From Lentisphaerae bacterium GWF2_50_93 (lineage in GTDB: Bacteria; Verrucomicrobiota; Lentisphaeria; Victivallales; GWF2-50-93), in contig MHBI01000088.1 in the NCBI GenBank assembly GCA_001804815.1, forward strand, positions 76,224-110,818: a DNA stretch of 34,595 nucleotides, given 5' to 3'. Shown one piece after another: positions 1-7,432 of the stretch. The notes below the pieces were generated by a model, which ran no database searches, had not been told where the DNA came from, and saw only the letters and a program-made list of their open reading frames with translations. The translations under genes and the position numbers were made by a program. The number at the start of each line of letters is the position of its first letter. The stretch's first letter is position 1.

Positions 1-524
1 AAGACCTTGAAGCCCATTGTATGAATTATTGCCGCGTTGAGACAGCTCCATGAGGCGGAATGGCCTTCCGGCACGAGATCGTAGGACGAGGACTTGAGAT
101 CGACTTCAACTTTCTGCCAGCTTCCGGGAGGGATGCCGTATGTCTTCCGGCTCTGGAACCACAGGCCGTCCTTGTCCTTTATGAAGATGTTGCCGGACAC
201 GGCCTTTCCTTCGGTGCATTCAACCTTCACCTCCATGGACAGCTTGTCCTTCTGGAAGACTTCAGGCTGCGGGCGGAAGGTCTCCCTCTTCCTCTCGAAG
301 TAGATCATGGCATTGTCCTGGAGCCTGAACGAGGATGAAACCGTCCCGTCGTCGTCCCCTTCTATTTCCTCAGGGAGATTCGTGTTCTTCTGGAAATACC
401 ATGATCCTTCGAAATCCCTTATCTCCTTCTGCTCCTCCTCGATGGAGAATACATTTCCTGCGCTTCCAAGCAGGACAATGGCCGCGGCGAATATTGCAAG
501 AGTTCCGTTCTTAACGATTGTCAT
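1..524 (-). CDS. Secreted protein with N-terminal beta-sandwich-like region, 3' end beyond window (partial)
   Basis: Reading the minus strand from an ATG at 524 gives an open frame of 174 codons that continues past base 1, so only the N-terminal part is present. The first ~27 residues form a typical signal peptide (MTIVKNG, then a hydrophobic stretch rich in Ala, Ile and Leu, then GSAGNVFS), so the product is exported. The mature part is hydrophilic, with alternating beta-strand-like patterns and aromatic residues (GSWYFQKN, FERKRETF, GLWFQSRK, GSWQKVEVDL). The GSWQKVEVDL type of motif is common in galactose-binding-like carbohydrate-binding domains of secreted glycoside hydrolases, so a CAZyme or surface protein is a reasonable guess; the catalytic part, if any, is outside the window. 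No clear Shine-Dalgarno site precedes the ATG. Codon use is like that of the neighbours. Confidence 0.72.
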   Translation of the reverse strand, partial: MTIVKNGTLAIFAAAIVLLGSAGNVFSIEEEQKEIRDFEGSWYFQKNTNLPEEIEGDDDGTVSSSFRLQDNAMIYFERKRETFRPQPEVFQKDKLSMEVKVECTEGKAVSGNIFIKDKDGLWFQSRKTYGIPPGSWQKVEVDLKSSSYDLVPEGHSASWSCLNAAIIHTMGFKV

Positions 525-553
525 ATTTTTTTGATGTGGCCAAAGGCCGCAAT

Positions 554-640
554 TTAAGTAGGGGCGGGCTTTAGCCTGTCCCCAGAATTTAACAGAATTT
601 AAGAAATGGTACATGCTAAAGCACGTACCTACTTTTTAGA
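554..640. repeat. Short palindromic intergenic element with two hairpins
   Basis: The segment begins AAGTAGG and ends CCTACTTTTT, giving short inverted ends. It contains two inner hairpins, one around GGCTTTAGCC and one around TGCTAAAGCA. The plan (terminal inverted repeats plus small internal hairpins with TTTA-like loops) recurs elsewhere in the window in unrelated sequence. It lies upstream of the partial secreted-protein gene. Confidence 0.45.
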
Positions 641-844
641 AAACCTAGAAATCCCTAAACCTTAACTCAACCGGCTGCGCCAGGAATTAGAACATATCGC
701 TATAATTTTCCGTACGGGAGCAATGCCAGCACAATAAACAGAATAATTAAAACGTTAAATATAACTTTACGGGTTTAATAACGCAAGATTGGATGGAATA
801 TTGTGCTTATTAAGAATAATGTACCATGAAGAATTCAACTGAAA

Positions 845-1020
845 TCCCATGGATGATTGGATGAATGGATGGTTGCTTATCAAAGACATAAGAATGAAAA
901 TAATACAAAATGACTTTTCAGACATTTATAAGCAAGAGGGCATTTCTATTTTTCTATTGAGTTCAAACCCAGTCATCCACTCATCCAACAATCCATTCAT
1001 CCGTCATCCTGCGGGATGAC
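845..1020. repeat. MITE-like inverted-repeat element, family 1, copy A
   Basis: The left arm begins with TCCCATGGATGATTGGATG and the right arm ends with CATCCTGCGGGATGAC; the arms are imperfect inverted repeats of about 40 bp rich in GGATG/CATCC. The centre shares the phrase CAAAGACATAAGAA with the copies at 9388 and 24815. It ends 15 bases before the glycosyltransferase start codon, just before that gene's ribosome-binding site. No ORF is present inside. Nothing else was recognised in the 525-1035 gap apart from the short palindrome at 554-640. Confidence 0.75.
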
Positions 1021-1035
1021 CTTGGAAGAAATATA

Positions 1036-2589
1036 ATGAAGCTTGATGAAGTAACGAAAGAATTCATAGCTGAACACGGCAGATACTGCTCCGTTGTCAC
1101 CTTCAAATGGTGGCAGACAGCCTTCTACTTCCTGATCGCGGCGGTCCTCCTGTTCCTGCTCGCCTACCGCTGGGATGTCGCAGTCTGCCTCGTAACACTG
1201 TATGTATCGTTCTGGTATTTCAGCGCGGCCTTCTTCAGGAGCCTCGCCGTCTTCATCTCGCTGACCGGACGCGGGGAAAGGAAGATCTCGCACGAGCAGA
1301 TAAACGCCCTCAGGGACGAGGATCTGCCTATATATACCATTCTCATACCTCTATATAAGGAAGCAAGCATAGCCGACAAGATCATAACACATGTCGACCG
1401 CCTGCACTACCCGAAGGACAAGCTCGACGTCAAGCTCCTCCTTGAACAGGACGACAAGGAGACGCTTTCGGCGATCCACCAGTCATCCCTTCCGTCATAC
1501 TACGAGGTCATCGTAGTCCCGGATTTCCTTCCCAAGACAAAACCCAGGGCGTGCAATTTCGGTTTGAAGAGGGCCAGGGGCGAATACTGCGTCATCTTCG
1601 ACGCCGAAGACAGGCCGGAGCCGGACCAGCTGAAAAAGGCGGTGGTGATCTTCCGCCAGCTTCCAGAAAAATACGCCTGCATCCAGGCCAAGCTCAACTA
1701 CTACAATCCGCGGCAGAACATCCTGACCCGCTGGTTCACGATCGAATACAGCACGACCTTCGACCTGCTGCTGCCGGGCATGGAGATGCTCAATATTCCA
1801 ATCCCGCTCGGCGGCACGTCCAACCATTTCAGGACAAGCATCCTGGGGAAGATAGGCGGATGGGATCCTTTCAACGTGACAGAGGACTGCGACCTGGGCA
1901 TAAGGATCTACACGAAGGGATACAGGACCTGCATGTTCGACTCGACTACCTGGGAGGAGGCGAACTCAAAAGTCTGGAACTGGATACGGCAGCGCTCAAG
2001 ATGGATCAAGGGGTTCATGCAGACGCATCTGACCCATATGAGAAATCCATTCAGGACCTTGAAGGATCTCGGACCCTGGGGGCTTTTCGGCTTCTACATG
2101 TGCGTCGGCGCCAGCTCGTTCATGATGGTGGTCAACGTCCTCTACTGGATTGCCGGTTCGTTCTACCTCCTGCTTCTGGCCCATGGTTTTGCAAAAGGAC
2201 AGACTTTCTGGGGAATGATAAGGAACTCGGTCGTGGAGAATTACGAGGGATTCGAACTCTTCGGCAGGCACTTCAAGGCCTGGCCCCTGCTCTACACGGG
2301 AATCGACCAGGACCGTTTCTGGTCAGTATTATCCATATGCTTCTTTACAATTGGAATCGCCCTCGTACTGGCGAATTTCTTCTTCGTCCTCTGCCATTGT
2401 CTGGCCTGCCTGAAAAGAAAGAACTACTATCTGCTGCCATATGCACTCCTCATGCCCATCTACTGGGTGCTGATCTCAATAGGCGCCTGGAAAGGGCTCA
2501 TACAGCTGTTCACCAAGCCGTTCTACTGGGAGAAGACCATCCACGGCCTTGCCAAGAAGGAAGAGACAATACCAGAGGAAGAGGGATGA
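1036..2589 (+). CDS. Membrane-bound processive-type glycosyltransferase, family 2
   Basis: The 517-residue protein is a GT-A fold glycosyltransferase of family 2. In order it has two N-terminal membrane segments (about 26-46 and 48-76), a cytosolic catalytic domain with LLLEQDD (D139/D140), the DAED metal-binding motif (189-192), a TED acceptor/base motif (282-284) and QRSRW (319-323), then several C-terminal membrane segments (about 350-385, 430-460, 470-495). The D,D,D,QxxRW set is that of cellulose-synthase-like enzymes that polymerise sugar from a nucleotide-sugar and extrude it. The substrate cannot be read from sequence. The start is the ATG preceded by GGAAG at a good distance. No PilZ domain or BcsB-like partner is adjacent, and the gene is followed by its own terminator, so it is probably monocistronic. 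Likely role: exopolysaccharide or cell-envelope glycan synthesis. Confidence 0.9.
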   Translation: MKLDEVTKEFIAEHGRYCSVVTFKWWQTAFYFLIAAVLLFLLAYRWDVAVCLVTLYVSFWYFSAAFFRSLAVFISLTGRGERKISHEQINALRDEDLPIYTILIPLYKEASIADKIITHVDRLHYPKDKLDVKLLLEQDDKETLSAIHQSSLPSYYEVIVVPDFLPKTKPRACNFGLKRARGEYCVIFDAEDRPEPDQLKKAVVIFRQLPEKYACIQAKLNYYNPRQNILTRWFTIEYSTTFDLLLPGMEMLNIPIPLGGTSNHFRTSILGKIGGWDPFNVTEDCDLGIRIYTKGYRTCMFDSTTWEEANSKVWNWIRQRSRWIKGFMQTHLTHMRNPFRTLKDLGPWGLFGFYMCVGASSFMMVVNVLYWIAGSFYLLLLAHGFAKGQTFWGMIRNSVVENYEGFELFGRHFKAWPLLYTGIDQDRFWSVLSICFFTIGIALVLANFFFVLCHCLACLKRKNYYLLPYALLMPIYWVLISIGAWKGLIQLFTKPFYWEKTIHGLAKKEETIPEEEG

Positions 2590-2640
2590 ACAGTCGAATA
2601 TCGAATGACGAACAACCGAATTACGAAGTGAAAAAATCAA
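2590..2640. repeat. Degenerate CGAAT/CGAAC short-repeat tract
   Basis: Directly after the glycosyltransferase stop codon lies a phrase built of CGAATATCGAATGACGAA and CCGAATTACGAAG. Nearly the same phrase occurs at about 3780, 24773 and 31107, each time at or near a gene end or promoter. It is a dispersed low-complexity family of unknown origin. Confidence 0.5.
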
Positions 2641-2675
2641 ATCCAGTGTAGGATGAAATATCGAAGCAAGATGGA

Positions 2676-2710
2676 GCGCCCTGAGGCCTGAGCGCTCGGG
2701 GCATTTTTTT
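2676..2710 (+). terminator. Rho-independent terminator of the glycosyltransferase gene
   Basis: GCCCTGAG pairs with CTCGGGGC (G-U pairs allowed) around a short GC-rich loop and is followed at once by seven T residues. Confidence 0.85.
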
Positions 2711-2777
2711 AATGTAGGGTTCGCCGTCTCGGTGAAGAATCTTAATTCTCTTTGTCCGTGACGGACAACGCTACATT
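2711..2777. repeat. Palindromic element, family 3, copy 1
   Basis: An approximately 65-bp imperfect palindrome beginning AATGTAGGGTTCGCCGTC and ending GACGGACAACGCTACATT. A second copy lies at 10927-10995. Both copies sit just downstream of a plus-strand gene. The rest of the 2590-3010 gap is AT-rich, with the putative promoter listed at 2920. Confidence 0.65.
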
Positions 2778-2919
2778 ATAGAACTGTAAATTAATTTTGA
2801 TTCAAATGGTTTTAAGATGAGCGAAGCGAGATGCCCATCACCTTTTCTAAAAACCATGCAAACGGCGAAATCCTGGCATTTCAGCAAATTTCATTTTAAA
2901 CTGTATTTAATGCAATAAT

Positions 2920-2947
2920 TTGCTATGTAAACACGTTATGCTATAAT
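2920..2947 (+). promoter_or_regulatory. Predicted sigma-70-type promoter for the prepilin gene
   Basis: TTGCTA (2920-2925) and a perfect TATAAT (2942-2947) are separated by 16 bp in an AT-rich stretch about 65 bp upstream of the start codon at 3011. Confidence 0.6.
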
Positions 2948-3010
2948 GTATCAATTACGAAGTAATTGGAAAGTTCCGTCTTCATAAGCAAGATATATCG
3001 GGGAAAATTA

Positions 3011-3703
3011 ATGAATAAAAGCAAGAAATTCACATTAATTGAGCTGTTGGTCGTAATCGCGATAATCGCCATCATCGCAGGGCTTCTGCTTCCGGCTTTG
3101 AGCAAATCCAGGGAAAAGGCCAGGCAGACCCACTGTCTGAACAACCTTAAGCAGCTCGGACTCTCATTCATAATCTACAAGACTGACAACAAGGACTTCG
3201 ATGTCGGCTGGATTTCCCTTCTCTATCCGGACATGATAAAGACCACGCAGGTCTACCTCTGCCCTTCCGACGGCAATCCGTCTGACACTCCGGCCAACGC
3301 CTGGCTTGCCAGGAAGGACAACGATCATTCCACTACCTATGACAGGATCGGGAACACGGGTCTTAATGTGAATCCCAACCCTGCGGCAGGGAGTGTCAGC
3401 TACTTCTATGAGTTCTCCGACGCGAAATGCGCCTGGAACCTGACCGGTTCCGGGCTTACCGGGGACTATACCTGGGCCCAGCTGAAGAACTTCCAGCTCA
3501 AGAACGGGGATGACACCCATCCAGGTGCATATGATCAGACTCTTTTCCCTGTCCTCCGCTGCTTCTGGCATATCAAGAGCATAAAAGATTATTCCCCTTC
3601 GAGGCCGATCCCCAATACTGCGGCACCCGTCCTGAACGTAAGTTTTGGCGGCAACTATTTCCTGAGCAGGCTGCATTGGGAAGAAGGGGTCTGGGAGCCG
3701 TAG
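3011..3703 (+). CDS. Prepilin-like protein with N-terminal methylation/cleavage segment
   Basis: The 230-residue product starts at the ATG preceded by GGGGA; an upstream in-frame start would lack a ribosome site. Residues 1-30 are a class III signal: basic MNKSKK, then FTLIELLVVIAIIAIIAGLLL, with the conserved Glu at +5. This is the membrane helix used for assembly into pili or pseudopili. The residue before the Phe is Lys, not the usual Gly of prepilin-peptidase sites. The body has a KxREKARQTHCLNNLKQLG region, a CPSDG motif and a Cys-poor C-terminal domain, the plan of the large prepilin-like families of Lentisphaerota and Planctomycetes. It precedes the assembly genes at 3971, but whether it is the pilin they use is unknown, since such genomes usually carry many paralogues. 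Confidence 0.88.
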   Translation: MNKSKKFTLIELLVVIAIIAIIAGLLLPALSKSREKARQTHCLNNLKQLGLSFIIYKTDNKDFDVGWISLLYPDMIKTTQVYLCPSDGNPSDTPANAWLARKDNDHSTTYDRIGNTGLNVNPNPAAGSVSYFYEFSDAKCAWNLTGSGLTGDYTWAQLKNFQLKNGDDTHPGAYDQTLFPVLRCFWHIKSIKDYSPSRPIPNTAAPVLNVSFGGNYFLSRLHWEEGVWEP

Positions 3704-3812
3704 GAACAATCGAACAGGCGAATGACGAACAATCGAACAATCGAACAATCGAACAATCGAACAGGCGAACAGGCGAACAATCGAACAGGCGAACAATCGA
3801 ATATCGAAGTGT
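3704..3812. repeat. Tandem 8-bp repeat tract (AATCGAAC/AGGCGAAC units)
   Basis: Starting directly after the prepilin stop codon, about 13 units of 7-8 bp alternate between AATCGAAC and AGGCGAAC, ending in AATATCGAAG. The unit length and lack of spacers rule out a CRISPR. Related degenerate phrases occur at 2590, 24773 and 31107. Slippage would make this tract variable in length between strains. Confidence 0.8.
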
Positions 3813-3860
3813 TGGAAGGAAAAATAGACTTAAGTTCGAAAATGCGGAATTTCGAAAATC

Positions 3861-3890
3861 TTGTTGGAGTTCACAGCGTGTCTTTATATT
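3861..3890 (+). promoter_or_regulatory. Possible promoter of the pilM-pilB cluster
   Basis: TTGTTG (3861-3866) and TATATT (3885-3890) are spaced 18 bp apart, 80 bp upstream of the PilM start. The match is moderate and there is no independent support. Confidence 0.3.
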
Positions 3891-3970
3891 AATGTGATAA
3901 AACTTTAAAATTCCTTAACCTGAACTTCAACTTACACAATCAGCTATAAACAATCTTTTGAAAAACAGTT

Positions 3971-5824
3971 ATGTTCTTGAAGAATAAAATACGCAGGGGG
4001 GTCGGACTCGACATAGGTTCCAACTCCATCAAGGCCGTCGAACTCTCCTGCTCGAAGGACGGCGGTGTCAGCCTTGTCTCCCACAAGCAGCTGATGCTCC
4101 GCGCGGAAGGAATCCTCGATGAAGCTGAGCTGAAGCAGAGCCTTTCGCACTGGCTCGACCAGTCAGCCTGGAAGAAAAGGGAGATATGCACCGGACTCCC
4201 TCAATACCTCGCCACAGTGCAGGTGATGGACTTCCCCGAGGCCCCTGAAGCCAAGCTGGACGAGATGATCTCCTACGAAACACACCAGCTGTCCGGAATC
4301 TCCGAGGAAAAATTCATACACGACTACCACGTCATGCCTCCCAGATACGGCAGGAAGAATCCGGCGCTCATAGGCATTTCCCGTCTCTCCGCCGTAACTG
4401 AAAAACTCAACATCATGGAATCGGCCGGCTTCACGCCGTCCGACATGACAATGAACAGCATGGGGCTCATAAACACCCTCCTCAGCCTGCATCCGGAGGT
4501 GAAGGATGTCAGCGACCCCCAGATGATCCTCGAGATCGGGGCGGAGAATTCAACAGTCGTCATTTTCGGCGGTCCGCAGATCCTCTTCATAAGCACGCTG
4601 ATGTTCGGCTCGGACAAGTATACCAGGGCTCTTGCGGATTTCCTCAGTCTTGACGAGGAGAAGGCCGAAGAGGAGAAATTCAAGACAAGGATCGATCTGG
4701 AAAACAGCGAACATCCGTTCTACCACGTCTCCATAAAACTGATATCCGAACTGGAAAATGCCATAGAGCAGTGGAAGGCCCATGAGAACTCCGAGATGGC
4801 GGGCCTTGACTTCGTCAAGATCTGGCTTTGCGGCGGAGGCGCGATGCTCGGCGGGCTCCCCGAAGTCCTGGAGGGGAATTTCGAGCACTGCCAGGTGGAG
4901 ATATACGGTCCGAAGGACTCCGAAGGAAAAGTGCTTCCTGAACTTTCCACCGCCTACGGACTGGCCCTGCAGGCCCTTGAGATCGAGGATGTGCGCATCT
5001 CTCTTGCGCCTCCGGAAATAAGCTGGGTTTCCCTGAGGAAAAGAAACTTCGCGTTCCTGTCAGCCGCTGTCTTCCTCGTCATCGTCGCGTTGTTCATCTA
5101 TCTTGCCGACTTCTACATCAAGCTGAGCAATGAAGACGTCGCCAACGCGAAAATAATCTCCCGCCTGAAGGCATGCGAGGGGGTCATACCCGAGTTGGAA
5201 AAACTGGGGGAGGACATCAGGCATTATGAAAAGACGCTCGTACCACTGGCGATAAAGGGAGACAACATACCGAGATTCATTTCGGCGATCAATGAGATCG
5301 GGAAGATAAAGGGCGACAATTTCGTCTTCGTGAATCTTGCCGACGAGAAAAGCTTCAAGGGCCTGAAACTGGAGAGGAACGCCGCGAAGGATGCCCAGAG
5401 CAGGATATTCTTCGGCAATCTCACCGCCAAGGATCCCGCCGGTTCCTCAAAAAAAATCAGGAGCGAGTCGGTATCCCTGACCAATATGACAGAAAACCGC
5501 TCCCTTGTCCTCATTGGATTCACGATCGTGTCCAGCAAGAAGGAACACTACGACGTCGTGCGGCTGATCCAGACAAAGCTGAGCCAGTCCACCCTTTTCA
5601 GCACCCAGAGCGAGGAGGTCGACATCCTGTCGGACGAGGAAAGGATGGGAAGGGAGGACATCATGTCCTCTCCGTGGATATCGCAGGTCGCGAACAACAG
5701 GGACATCAACTCCCAGCTGAACGGCAGGAGATTCCGTGATTTCGCCATCAAACTTCCTTTTGCCGACACCATCGTCAACCAGGCGGAGCTCAAGGAAACC
5801 AAGACCAAGGAAAAGAAAAAATGA
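3971..5824 (+). CDS. PilM-PilN fusion, inner-membrane platform of type IV pilus/type II secretion-like machine
   Basis: The protein has 617 residues, while PilM alone is about 350. Residues 8-345 are an actin-like ATPase domain of the PilM/GspL type: GVGLDIGSNSIKAVEL at 10-25, a second nucleotide-binding segment ILEIGAENSTVVIFG (186-200) and LCGGGAMLGG (286-295). A single membrane helix follows (about 359-380), then a coiled-coil-like segment and a domain placed as in PilN. The polypeptide therefore combines a cytosolic PilM with a membrane-anchored PilN, the same topology as GspL of type II secretion. The 3' end overlaps the next gene by ATGA, so translation is probably coupled. The start ATG has no strong ribosome site. 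The fusion assignment is from topology and length; the PilN half has no sharp motif. Confidence 0.82.
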   Translation: MFLKNKIRRGVGLDIGSNSIKAVELSCSKDGGVSLVSHKQLMLRAEGILDEAELKQSLSHWLDQSAWKKREICTGLPQYLATVQVMDFPEAPEAKLDEMISYETHQLSGISEEKFIHDYHVMPPRYGRKNPALIGISRLSAVTEKLNIMESAGFTPSDMTMNSMGLINTLLSLHPEVKDVSDPQMILEIGAENSTVVIFGGPQILFISTLMFGSDKYTRALADFLSLDEEKAEEEKFKTRIDLENSEHPFYHVSIKLISELENAIEQWKAHENSEMAGLDFVKIWLCGGGAMLGGLPEVLEGNFEHCQVEIYGPKDSEGKVLPELSTAYGLALQALEIEDVRISLAPPEISWVSLRKRNFAFLSAAVFLVIVALFIYLADFYIKLSNEDVANAKIISRLKACEGVIPELEKLGEDIRHYEKTLVPLAIKGDNIPRFISAINEIGKIKGDNFVFVNLADEKSFKGLKLERNAAKDAQSRIFFGNLTAKDPAGSSKKIRSESVSLTNMTENRSLVLIGFTIVSSKKEHYDVVRLIQTKLSQSTLFSTQSEEVDILSDEERMGREDIMSSPWISQVANNRDINSQLNGRRFRDFAIKLPFADTIVNQAELKETKTKEKKK

Positions 5825-6774
5825 GGAAATGGCCTAAACAGCATGCCAACCTTTTCGCCATCGGGGCGTTCCTCCTGCTTGCCGTTGTCGCCACGCATCT
5901 CTTCTTTATCAGGCCCATGGCGGTCAAGGTCCGGGCAGACCGCTCCTATATCAGCACCACCCTGGCTGAACTGACAAGTACAGGCTGGCCCCTTGATCCG
6001 GGACGCCTGGCGACTTACCTCCAGTTGAAAAAGGCCGAACTGAATGGAGGAAAGCTCGAAGGCGCCGTGAAGGACACAATCGGAATGAGGAGGAAATCAC
6101 AGGATGTCATCAACCGCTGCACCTCGATGCTCAACAACAAGATCCAGAAGATGTTCGGAAACACGACCGATTTCACGCACGACGTGACCAGGCTTGATTT
6201 CCAGGAGGAATACAACGACCTCGAACAGAGGCTCGCCGGGAAAAACATCTTCCTTACCGAGGAAATGCTGGGACTCGGCGAAAACACGCAGGCGCAATAC
6301 ACGTACCAGCTGATGCTGCAGGTATGGATGCTCGACAGGATAACTTCCCTCATAATGGACAACAATCTCACCATACAGACCGACGACAAGGTGGTCTACC
6401 AGGACGAGAAGGGCCGTAAAAAGGCTGCGGCAAAACTTCAGTTCATGCCCATCATCGAGTACCGTCTCTATGATGATGACAAGACCCCCTACCTCTACGA
6501 GATCCCGCTCCGTTTCGCCATCCAGGGGAACACCGAGACCGTCTGTAAATTCCTCAGGATCCTCCAGTCAGGCGGTAATTTCCTGCCGGTATCGCAGATA
6601 CAGGTATCGTCGATCCCGGACGTCAGGAACGATGACACGCAGCTGTCGATGGAGACAAGGAATATAAGGATTGAAATAGAATGTTCCGCGTTTTTCTGCC
6701 CGCTGGACAGGCCTGCAGGCGAACCTGCCGACAGGAAATCGACGGCGCCGAAAATCCTCCCGAAAGGAGCATGA
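5821..6774 (+). CDS. PilO/GspM-like inner-membrane protein of the pilus/secretion platform
   Basis: A 317-residue protein with one N-terminal membrane helix (about 11-32), then a long helical region (35-200) and a C-terminal alpha/beta region with YEIPLRFAIQGNTETVCKFL. The last pattern resembles the ferredoxin-like domain of PilO, where a small-molecule-like beta sheet is followed by 'fl..L'. It starts within the stop codon of the PilM-PilN gene and lies 4 bp before the PilP-like gene. Position, topology and size fit PilO, which pairs with PilN in the periplasm. The sequence is too diverged to be certain by eye. The C-terminal 25 residues are Pro/Lys-rich and probably disordered. Confidence 0.65.
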   Translation: MRKWPKQHANLFAIGAFLLLAVVATHLFFIRPMAVKVRADRSYISTTLAELTSTGWPLDPGRLATYLQLKKAELNGGKLEGAVKDTIGMRRKSQDVINRCTSMLNNKIQKMFGNTTDFTHDVTRLDFQEEYNDLEQRLAGKNIFLTEEMLGLGENTQAQYTYQLMLQVWMLDRITSLIMDNNLTIQTDDKVVYQDEKGRKKAAAKLQFMPIIEYRLYDDDKTPYLYEIPLRFAIQGNTETVCKFLRILQSGGNFLPVSQIQVSSIPDVRNDDTQLSMETRNIRIEIECSAFFCPLDRPAGEPADRKSTAPKILPKGA

Positions 6775-6778
6775 GAGC

Positions 6779-7432
6779 ATGAACCTTAACAATATTGATG
6801 TAGGACAGATAAAGGAGAAGCTCCAGAAGGACTGGGAAAAGACTTTCTTCTGGCTGTCCCTGCTCATGCTGCTTATGGCCCTGGCCTTCCTGCTGTTCAA
6901 CCTTTTCGGAACAAGGGAGGAAAAATTCTCGCTGTCGACCTCTGCCCCGAAGCCGCACACGCTGCTCAATGAGAATGCACTTGTCTTTTTGGATGATCCT
7001 CCGGTACTTGCGAAGGGCGGGAATCCCTTCTATTTCCAGAAGCTGTTCGCCACGAAACAGCCGAAAAAGCCCCCGGAGAACAAGAACGTCAAGCCTCCCC
7101 CGGAAAAGAAGGTGGCTGTAGTGCCGCCCCCCCCTCCTCCGCCGCCTGCCGCACCTCCGCCGCCTGTGAAAGTCATGACAATGCGCTATCGGGATTTCAA
7201 GACGATAGAGTACAGGGGATCCACCAAGTCCGCTTCGGGGGAAACACTGGCGCTCATATCGGTGTTCGACAGCAAGACGAAGGAGACAAAGGATCTGACT
7301 ATCGCGCAGGGAGACACGATCGACGACCTTGCCGTAGCCGTCGTCACTTCCGACATGATCGTGATCCTCGACAAAAAGAACCAGGAGCAGAGCATAATGC
7401 TCCAGACCAGTGAAAAGGTGGTGGAGGAATGA
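6779..7432 (+). CDS. PilP/GspC-like periplasmic linker protein with polyproline hinge
   Basis: A 217-residue protein with one membrane helix (about 22-43), a short periplasmic segment, a Lys/Pro-rich hinge with an uninterrupted run of eight prolines (116-123) and another of four (126-129), and a small C-terminal beta-rich domain (about 133-217, TMRYRDFKTIEYRG to the end). That layout matches PilP or GspC, which use an HR domain to contact the secretin. It sits 4 bp after the PilO-like gene with AAGGAG upstream, and its stop codon overlaps the start of the ATPase gene. No secretin (PilQ/GspD) gene is in the window. The functional call comes mostly from context and layout. Confidence 0.6.
   Translation: MNLNNIDVGQIKEKLQKDWEKTFFWLSLLMLLMALAFLLFNLFGTREEKFSLSTSAPKPHTLLNENALVFLDDPPVLAKGGNPFYFQKLFATKQPKKPPENKNVKPPPEKKVAVVPPPPPPPPAAPPPPVKVMTMRYRDFKTIEYRGSTKSASGETLALISVFDSKTKETKDLTIAQGDTIDDLAVAVVTSDMIVILDKKNQEQSIMLQTSEKVVEE

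Noticed and set aside
1551..2651. Long open frame (366 codons) on the plus strand inside the glycosyltransferase gene
   Set aside because: It overlaps in another frame a gene with full family motifs and encodes a low-complexity Arg/Pro/His-rich product typical of an out-of-frame shadow.
3164..3796. Minus-strand frame beginning with repeated CSIVRLF units
   Set aside because: The start is only the complement of the tandem 8-bp repeat, and the remainder is antisense to the prepilin gene.
3704..3812. Repeat-spacer pattern resembling a CRISPR array
   Set aside because: Units are only 7-8 bp, directly adjacent and without unique spacers; no cas genes are nearby.
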